Source: Staphylococcus petrasii
Lineage (GTDB): Bacteria; Bacillota; Bacilli; Staphylococcales; Staphylococcaceae
Direction of reading: 5' to 3'
DNA length: 52,404 bases
NCBI RefSeq assembly: GCF_002902565.1
Contig: NZ_PPRC01000007.1
Span: 1 to 52,404 of the forward strand
The notes under the pieces are model-generated. The model ran no database searches and had not been told where the DNA came from. It worked only from the letters and a program-made list of their open reading frames with translations. The translations under genes were made by a program, and so were the position numbers. Of this stretch, positions 52,303-52,404 are shown in pieces. Numbering within the stretch: the stretch's first letter is position 1; each line of letters starts with the position of its first letter.

Positions 52303-52404
52303 CATGTATTTTTAATATAAATGAAATATTATTGCATAGGTTGATTCATTAATAAACTTTTAAATGATTAATTGAGGTATCATAATTTAAATATACGTTT
52401 TAAT

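Noticed and set aside
47255..52404. SCCmec or other complete SCC element
   Set aside because: Att sites are present, but no ccr recombinase, mec or resistance gene is seen before the window ends.

Overview
This window is the replication-origin region of a Staphylococcus chromosome. The evidence is the low G+C sequence, the bipartite DnaA-box origin around dnaA, the gene order rpmH/dnaA/dnaN/yaaA/recF/gyrB/gyrA, the walRKHIJ two-component operon followed by rlmH, the SCC attachment sequence at the end of rlmH, and a YSIRK/LPXTG surface protein. Compared with what I remember of S. aureus, hutH is missing between gyrA and serS, and a TetR/paired membrane protein operon and a giant adhesin lie beyond noc. 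I read this as a coagulase-negative type species but cannot name it.

Left part (1-10,680): a roughly 8.8 kb gene for a giant cell-wall adhesin. It is built from Spy0128/FctA-type and SspB-C2-type isopeptide domains in two tandem arrays. Two TAA codons just after the signal peptide break the frame. Next comes a minus-strand operon of two paralogous DUF3147-like membrane proteins and a TetR regulator, with a perfect 30-bp palindrome at its promoter. 

Origin core (10,680-26,400): the minus-strand set rpmH-rnpA-mnmE-mnmG-rsmG-noc (translation, tRNA modification, nucleoid occlusion) diverges from dnaA-dnaN-yaaA-recF-gyrB-gyrA (replication, repair, topology). DnaA boxes fill the rpmH-dnaA gap. The dnaA-dnaN gap holds further boxes, DnaA-trio repeats and an AT-rich unwinding region.

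Middle (26,400-39,770): nnrD (minus), serS behind a T-box, azlCD, metX behind a SAM riboswitch, a YybS-like membrane protein, gdpP, rplI, dnaB (called dnaC in staphylococci), purA, then tRNA-Glu and tRNA-Asp. Several gaps here hold large imperfect palindromes of 130-400 bp that share sequence with each other and look like a dispersed repeat family.

Right part (39,770-52,404): walRKHI, walJ and rlmH, with a dense second DnaA-box cluster in front of rlmH. Two exact 29-bp SCC att sites bracket only 73 bp. After them lie a fused HsdR-start/HsdM-end remnant, an intact hsdS, an unrecognised small gene, an M20 peptidase and a ketopantoate-reductase-like gene. This is accessory-type DNA without ccr or mec genes.
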